64,000 nt of DNA from contig DYIL01000015.1 in the NCBI GenBank assembly GCA_020723665.1, positions 1 to 64,000 on the forward strand, read 5' to 3'. Position numbers and translations under genes: made by a program. This document shows positions 57,846 to 64,000 of the stretch, piece after piece. Source of the DNA: Methyloversatilis universalis. Lineage in GTDB: Bacteria; Pseudomonadota; Gammaproteobacteria; Methylococcales; Methylococcaceae. The notes beneath the pieces are model-generated. The model searched no databases and was not told where the DNA came from. It worked only from the letters and a program-made list of their open reading frames with translations. The first letter of the stretch is position 1. Every line of letters begins with the position of its first letter.

Positions 57846-58691
57846 ATGGGGGACGAGACGGTGGACCCGATAGACTTGAGCGAAATCGATCGTTTTCTGG
57901 AAGAGGATGTCGGTTCGGGCGATTTGACCGCTTCGATTGTTCCGGAGAACGCGAGGGCGGCGGCCAGAGTGATCACCCGCGAACCCGTGGTGCTGTGCGG
58001 GCAGGCTTGGTTTGCCGCGGTTTTCGCCCGTCTCGATGAGTCTGTGCAAATCGAGTGGCGGGTAGCGGAGGGTATGCGAGTCGAGGCGGACACCGAACTG
58101 TGCACGATGCGGGGTCCTGCTCGGGCGCTTCTCACCGGCGAGCGCACGGCGCTCAATCTTCTGCAGACGCTGTCGGCCACCGCGACCTTGGCGCGCCGCT
58201 ACGCCAAGGCCGTGGAGGGCACCCAGGCGAAGGTGCTGGACACTCGCAAGACCCTGCCGGGACTCAGGAAGGCACAGAAATATGCCGTCCGCTGCGGCGG
58301 TTGTCATAACCATCGAATGGGGCTTTATGACGGCATTTTGATCAAGGAGAACCATATCCTGGCTTGCGGGTCCATCGAAAAAGCCGTGTATGCCGCGAAA
58401 GCCCTGGGCGCGAACGTGCCGATCGAAGTCGAAGTGGAAGATCTGGATGAGCTGCGACAAGCCCTGGAGGCGGGCGCCGAGCGGATTCTTCTGGACAATT
58501 TCACCTTGGCGATGATGCGCGAGGCAGTAACCGTAGCCGCGGGCCGCGCCAAGCTCGAGGTCTCCGGCAACGTGACCCTGGATACCATCCGGCCGATCGC
58601 CGAAACCGGTGTGGATTACATTTCGGTCGGCGCGCTGACCAAGAACGTCCGAGCGATCGATTTGTCGATGCGTATCGTGATCGCCGGCTGA
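57846..58691 (+). CDS. nadC: Nicotinate-nucleotide pyrophosphorylase (carboxylating)
   Basis: [80 protein letters not shown]. Confidence 0.95.
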   Translation: MGDETVDPIDLSEIDRFLEEDVGSGDLTASIVPENARAAARVITREPVVLCGQAWFAAVFARLDESVQIEWRVAEGMRVEADTELCTMRGPARALLTGERTALNLLQTLSATATLARRYAKAVEGTQAKVLDTRKTLPGLRKAQKYAVRCGGCHNHRMGLYDGILIKENHILACGSIEKAVYAAKALGANVPIEVEVEDLDELRQALEAGAERILLDNFTLAMMREAVTVAAGRAKLEVSGNVTLDTIRPIAETGVDYISVGALTKNVRAIDLSMRIVIAG

Positions 58692-58813
58692 GAATTCGAA
58701 GTTATTAACGCGGCCCTCGAATACGATGTGGATTCCGTTTGGGCTCAGCCTGTCGAAGCCGTAAACGGAGCGCCGGTTGACAGGCTCATGGCGAACGGTA
58801 TTTGGACCGGATT

Positions 58814-58993
58814 AATAATCCCAGAAACGGCAGGCGACCGCTTCGATGCAGCAGAAAAGTAGGATGCGGTGAGCGAAGCGAACCGCCCTTCGACAGGCTC
58901 AGGACAGGCCCTTCGACTCCGCTCAGGACAGGCTTGCCGGCCGTCCCGCCCACCGCACGCTCGATCACGTCCAACTGCCGTTTCTAGGATAAT
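58814..58993. repeat. Family A repeat, two core copies, overlapping the 3' end of the FAD-oxidase gene
   Basis: AATCCCAGAAACGGCAG ... GTCCAACTGCCGTTTCTAGGATAAT. Confidence 0.75.
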
Positions 58994-60377
58994 CGACCAA
59001 CGGCAACGTTTTGTCCGGGTTCAGAATGCCGTTCGGATCGAACTGGCGTTTGATGGCGCGCATCAATTCGAGCGCCCAGGTGTCGATTTCCCGATCCACG
59101 TAATCCCGTTTCTCGAGGCCGACGCCATGCTCGCCGGACAGTGTCCCGTGCAGCCGCAACACCAGGGAGAACATCTCGTCCAGGCATTGGTGGGCTTTCT
59201 CGGTTTCGCCGGGTTTCTCGGGATCGAACAGCAGATTGACATGGATGTTTCCATTTCCCGCATGACCGAAGTTGACGATCGGAAGATCGAAGCGACGGGA
59301 CAGCCCATTCAGACCGGCGATCAGCGTAGGCAGTTCGGTGACCGGCACCACTACGTCCTCGTTGATCTTCTTCGGGGCAACTTTGCGTAGCGCCGGCGAC
59401 AAGGCTTTGCGCGTCTGCCACAAGGCTTCGACTTCATCGGCGGTTTCCGCGACGCGAAATTCCAAGAGCCCTTCGTTTCGGGCGGCTCGCCGCACGCTCT
59501 CGGTCTGAACGGCCAAGCCTTCGGCGAAGCCGTCCACTTCGATCATCAGCAAGGCGCCGGCGCACTCGGGGAGATCCGCGCGAGAATACCGGCGGATCAG
59601 TTCGATCGCGTTTCCGTCGATGAATTCGAGGGCACATGGAACCGCGGGCTGGGCCATGATTCGGGTAATGGCTTCGGTCGCGTGGCCCAAATCGGCATAG
59701 ATCGCCCGCATGGTGCGTTTGGCTTCGGGCAACGGCGTCAGCTTGAGCGTCGCCTCGGTAATCAGGGCGAGCGTTCCCTCCGAGCCCAACAGCAGCCGGG
59801 TCAGGTCGTATCCCACGACGCCCTTGGTGGTGACTACGCCGGTGCGGATCTCGGTTCCCTGACCGGTCACTGCCCGCAGGGCGAGGGTGTTCTCACGCGG
59901 CGTGCCGTATTTGACCGCGCGCGGCCCGGCGGAATTGTAGGCCAGATTGCCGCCGATGCTGCAAAACGCAGCGCTGGTCGGGTCGGGAGGCCAGAAAAAG
60001 CCGTGCGGCTTGAGAAAGTCCTGTAGCGCCTGGTTGGTCAGGCCCGGCTCGACTGCGATGTAGCGGTTTCCGGGCGAGAACTCCACAATCCGGTTCATGC
60101 GTTCGAACGACGCCACCACGCCGCCCCGCACAGGCACGGTCGCGCCGGTCGTGCCGGTGCCGCGCCCTCTAGCGGTCAAAGGCACTCGATGTTCGTTGCA
60201 CAGGCGGGTCAGTTCGACGGTTTGGGCGTGAGTGGCGGGGAAAACCACCGCTTCGGGCAGAGCATGGCGGCGGCTGTTGTCGTAGCCGTAGGCCCAGCAA
60301 TCGGCGGGGTCGGTGTAGAGCGAGCCGGGCGGGAAGATCTGCGCCAGCCGGCCCAAAAAGGCGCGGGATAATGCCAA
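58965..60377 (-). CDS. FAD-binding oxidase (GlcD/D-lactate dehydrogenase-like)
   Basis: LTARGRGTGTTGATVPVRGGVVASFERMNRIVEFSPGNRYIAVEPGLTNQALQDFL; GEHGVGLEKRDYV. Confidence 0.9.
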   Translation of the reverse strand: MALSRAFLGRLAQIFPPGSLYTDPADCWAYGYDNSRRHALPEAVVFPATHAQTVELTRLCNEHRVPLTARGRGTGTTGATVPVRGGVVASFERMNRIVEFSPGNRYIAVEPGLTNQALQDFLKPHGFFWPPDPTSAAFCSIGGNLAYNSAGPRAVKYGTPRENTLALRAVTGQGTEIRTGVVTTKGVVGYDLTRLLLGSEGTLALITEATLKLTPLPEAKRTMRAIYADLGHATEAITRIMAQPAVPCALEFIDGNAIELIRRYSRADLPECAGALLMIEVDGFAEGLAVQTESVRRAARNEGLLEFRVAETADEVEALWQTRKALSPALRKVAPKKINEDVVVPVTELPTLIAGLNGLSRRFDLPIVNFGHAGNGNIHVNLLFDPEKPGETEKAHQCLDEMFSLVLRLHGTLSGEHGVGLEKRDYVDREIDTWALELMRAIKRQFDPNGILNPDKTLPLVDYPRNGSWT

Positions 60378-60381
60378 GGAA

Positions 60382-60972
<591 letters not shown>

Positions 60973-61335
60973 TTAAGTCGCCTGAAAAGCGTCTTTTACC
61001 CATTTTACAGCAAGCCTGCCGTTGTCGGGGGCCAGTGCCGCCACATCGAAACGCGCCGGCCGATCCATCCGCTTTTCACGAAGGAAATGGGCGGCGCTCG
61101 CCAGGAGTTTCGCCTGCTTGCGCCGGTCCACGCTTTCCAGCGCGCCGCCGAACTGGATACTCCGCCGATAGCGGACCTCCACAAAGACTACGGCGCGCCC
61201 GTCTTCCATAATCAGATCGATTTCGCCGTATCGGCAGCGATAATTGCGCTCGATCAGCCGGAGGCCCTGAGTTTGCAAGAACGTCAGCGCTTCTTCCTCG
61301 GCGATACGTCCTTTGGTCTGGCCGAGAGTCGTCAT
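60973..61335 (-). CDS. YraN family (UPF0102) protein
   Basis: AEEEALTFLQTQGLRLIERNYRCRYGEIDLIMEDGRAVVFVEVRYR. Confidence 0.92.
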   Translation of the reverse strand: MTTLGQTKGRIAEEEALTFLQTQGLRLIERNYRCRYGEIDLIMEDGRAVVFVEVRYRRSIQFGGALESVDRRKQAKLLASAAHFLREKRMDRPARFDVAALAPDNGRLAVKWVKDAFQAT

Positions 61336-63236
61336 TCCGGGCGACTCCAGGGGAGAGCCGGGGCGCTGTCGCCCGGTCTCAGCAGCGGTGCGATTCCCCG
61401 GGGTTGCGGAACGCCGTCTTCAAACTGCGCGCAGTGGAGTTGGCGCTGAATGCGGTTGCCCGCAGCCAGCGAGAGTGTGCCGGTCGCGCCGGTGTATCGA
61501 TACTGGGGTTCGGTCTTGAATCGTTCGAGTTCCGGCAGCAAGCGATAGGCGTCGATTCCGAGCGCGATGAGTCTCACGTAATCCGGCGGCGTCTGCTGAA
61601 TGTGCTTGGTGAGTGCCTGGTAGGACAGCGGACCGTTTTCGGCAGGATCGAGCAACCATGGCGTATCGCAGAAAATAAGGCCGTTCAAGTCTCGATCGGC
61701 TTCCGAATCGGCCTTGCCGCGGTAAACGTGAGAGGTCGCGTAGACCGGAAGATGCTCGCCTTGGTGAAAGGCGAGCTGAGGCAGAATCAGATGGGCGTCC
61801 CGGGCGTCGCTGATGAGAAAGATGAAATCGCCTCTCGGTTTCTCGATCGGTGGGATTGCCGGTACGGAAAGCCGGGTATGGGCGGCGGGAGCTGCGGCCA
61901 TCAACTCTCTGATAGAGGTGGCGAAATCCTCGCTGTGATATGGGTAGGTCTTGATGGTTCGAATGCTTCCCCCGAGTTGACGCCAATAGGCTACGAAGTG
62001 CTTGATCATGCGTTGGCCGAATTGATTCGCCGGCGCCAGTACTAGAGCGTTCTGACGACCGTCGAGCCAGGCGCTCCCGGCCGCCTGCTCGACCTCGTGT
62101 TCGGGAGTGAGGCCGAACTGATAGACGCGGTCGTTGTCGATCTCCGGGATTTGATTGAGAGCCAAGACCGGGATAGGCAAGTCTCCCGTCTTGGCCAAGG
62201 TAGCCACATCGTCCTTGATCAAAGGGCCTAGGACCGCTTTGGCACCATCGTCGGCCAATTTCCGATAGAGCTGAAGGATGTCGCCCGATCGGGTATCGAC
62301 GAATCGGAGATGCGGTTTTGCCGGATTGGCATCCGCATAATAAGCCGCAAGCACGCCGGTGCGTAGGGCCTGGCCGGCGGGGGCATAGGGGCCGGACAAA
62401 GGCAGCATCACGCCGATGAAGCCGGCGGAACCCGGCACGGCTGCGGGGAGCGAAGTTCCCGCCTGAGCTTGGTCTGGACGATGCCCGTGGGCTTGCCCCA
62501 AAAGCCCTTGCAAGAATCTCCCGTCCGCCGGATGTCCGGGAAAGCGGGCCCGCCATTTGGCCAATTCCGTGTTCAAGCCGGCCGGAGGCGTGGTCTTGAC
62601 GAGCCGGGTCAGATTCATCCAGCCGCCCAGAATATCGGGCGGAGGGGGCTGCATGGCGGTCAGGATTTTTTCGGGAATCCGGGCCAATGCATCGTAAATG
62701 GCCTCGTTATTTTTCTGGACGGCGTCAGGATGCGTAAGAAGCTGGCCTAGCTTGACCCGCTCCCGGGCGCTTTCCAGCATGTTGCCCAGTTGGTTATAAG
62801 CCGAGGCGCGCAGTGTGTGATAATGCACCAGCTGCGAGGGTTCCAGCCGGCCTGCGGCAATGCCGTCGAGCTTCGCCAGAGCCTCCCGCGCCAGACCGAC
62901 ATTGAGATCGAGCCTGCTTTGTAGAAGGGTGTAATCGTACCCGTTGACGGCCTCCAGTCGGCGGGGATTTATGGCATCGGCCAGGTGTTTCGCCATTTTG
63001 CCATCGCCGGCCCGGAGCGCCGAATCGGCGGCTCGCAGCCGGTAGTAATCGGGATCTCCCGATGTTTCCGCGAGCTGCTGAAATAATCGCATCGCTCCGG
63101 TATAGTCGCCGCGCTGAAGCAGACTTTCGGCTTGCATGGCTCGCGCGTCCACGGCGCCGCGCCTCGCGGTGTCGCGGGCGCAGGCGGCCGCCATCAGCAC
63201 GAGGAGAGCGAGACAAAGGCGGATCAATAGGGGCAT
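61332..63236 (-). CDS. lpoA: Penicillin-binding protein activator
   Basis: Lipobox LMAAAC; GVMLPLSGPYAPAGQALRTGVLAAYYAD; DGAKAVLGPLIKDDVATLA; upstream of yraN, divergent from rsmI. Confidence 0.88.
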   Translation of the reverse strand: MPLLIRLCLALLVLMAAACARDTARRGAVDARAMQAESLLQRGDYTGAMRLFQQLAETSGDPDYYRLRAADSALRAGDGKMAKHLADAINPRRLEAVNGYDYTLLQSRLDLNVGLAREALAKLDGIAAGRLEPSQLVHYHTLRASAYNQLGNMLESARERVKLGQLLTHPDAVQKNNEAIYDALARIPEKILTAMQPPPPDILGGWMNLTRLVKTTPPAGLNTELAKWRARFPGHPADGRFLQGLLGQAHGHRPDQAQAGTSLPAAVPGSAGFIGVMLPLSGPYAPAGQALRTGVLAAYYADANPAKPHLRFVDTRSGDILQLYRKLADDGAKAVLGPLIKDDVATLAKTGDLPIPVLALNQIPEIDNDRVYQFGLTPEHEVEQAAGSAWLDGRQNALVLAPANQFGQRMIKHFVAYWRQLGGSIRTIKTYPYHSEDFATSIRELMAAAPAAHTRLSVPAIPPIEKPRGDFIFLISDARDAHLILPQLAFHQGEHLPVYATSHVYRGKADSEADRDLNGLIFCDTPWLLDPAENGPLSYQALTKHIQQTPPDYVRLIALGIDAYRLLPELERFKTEPQYRYTGATGTLSLAAGNRIQRQLHCAQFEDGVPQPRGIAPLLRPGDSAPALPWSRPE

Positions 63237-63272
63237 AGGCGGGATTCCGTTCGGGAATGCGAGGCATTGATA

Positions 63273-64000
63273 GTGAGGCAAACAGAATCCGGCATACTAT
63301 ACCTAGTAGCGACGCCCATCGGCAATCTAAGGGATTTTACGTTCCGGGCCGTTGAGGTTCTGCAGCACGTCGACCTCATCGCCTGCGAGGATACCCGACA
63401 CAGCCGGCCGCTTCTGGATCACTACGGGATTTCCACGCCGACCTCGCCGCTCCACGAACATAACGAGGATGTCGCTTCGTCGCGGCTGGTCGAACGCTTG
63501 CGGCAGGGTGAATCCATCGCGCTGATCTCGGATGCCGGCACGCCGCTGATCAGCGATCCCGGTTTTCCCCTGGTGCGGGCGGCTCGATCCGCGGGTATCC
63601 GCGTTGTTCCGGTTCCCGGTCCGTGCGCACTGGTAGCGGCACTTTCGGCATCCGGCCTTCCTGCCGACCATTTTGCCTTCGAGGGGTTTCTGCCGCGAAA
63701 ATCGTCGGCGCGCAAGGCCAGCTTGGAGTCGCTGCGGAACGATTCGAGAACGCTCATATTTTATGAGTCCAGTCATCGTGTAGTCGACTGCATAGCGGAT
63801 ATCGCGTCGATTTTCCCCGCTGACCGGCGATTGGTCATCGCCCGTGAACTGACCAAGCTGTTCGAAACGATAGTCGATACCCGTGTCGGCGAGGCGCTTT
63901 CGCTTCTTGAAGGCGATCCGAATATGCGAAAAGGAGAGTTCGTTCTCGTTCTGGAAGGCGCGCCTGCTCTCGGCAGAACGGAAGGGCTTACGGCTGAGGA
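63273..64000 (+). CDS. rsmI: 16S rRNA (cytidine-2'-O)-methyltransferase, 3' end outside window
   Basis: LYLVATPIGNLRDFTFRAVEVLQHVDLIACEDTRHS; SDAGTPLISDPGFPLVRAA; VPGPCALVAALSASGLPADHFAFEGFLPRK. Confidence 0.95.
   Translation, partial: MRQTESGILYLVATPIGNLRDFTFRAVEVLQHVDLIACEDTRHSRPLLDHYGISTPTSPLHEHNEDVASSRLVERLRQGESIALISDAGTPLISDPGFPLVRAARSAGIRVVPVPGPCALVAALSASGLPADHFAFEGFLPRKSSARKASLESLRNDSRTLIFYESSHRVVDCIADIASIFPADRRLVIARELTKLFETIVDTRVGEALSLLEGDPNMRKGEFVLVLEGAPALGRTEGLTAE

Noticed and set aside
58814-58993. Possible CRISPR-like array from repeated CCCTTCGAC...CAGGACAGG units
   Set aside because: Only one or two units per locus, no regular unique spacers, no cas genes; better explained as palindromic interspersed repeats.

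Overview
High-GC 64 kb window that looks like the chromosome of a gammaproteobacterial (type I-like) methanotroph. Main content: (i) a tetrahydromethanopterin / methanofuran C1 cluster (fhcB, beta-RFAP synthase, mch, fae, three ATP-grasp ligases, a CitG-like transferase, a hydantoinase-like MfnF candidate, pabB, an amino-acid-kinase MfnE candidate), then moaD/moaE; (ii) a tight four-gene minus-strand operon with a RibA-RibD_C fusion, a Zn-dependent dehydrogenase, a cysteine-free PTPS/QueD-like protein and a SAM methyltransferase, which is the best candidate for an uncharacterised pathway; (iii) a decayed kynurenine-pathway remnant in which an aldehyde dehydrogenase gene is split by a 142-bp MITE-like element with a TAA target duplication; (iv) a lysine/2-oxoadipate-type catabolic neighbourhood; (v) an orphan divergent PmoC-family gene; (vi) RsbT/RsbU, stress, PhoBR/PstS, nadC, and yraN-lpoA-rsmI loci. 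The window carries several families of short non-coding repeats. Several families share a ~24-bp core (CCTGTCCTGAGCNNNGTCGAAGGG) inside different terminal inverted repeats, and one copy is a chimera of two families. All product calls come from reading the translated ORFs; no searches were run.
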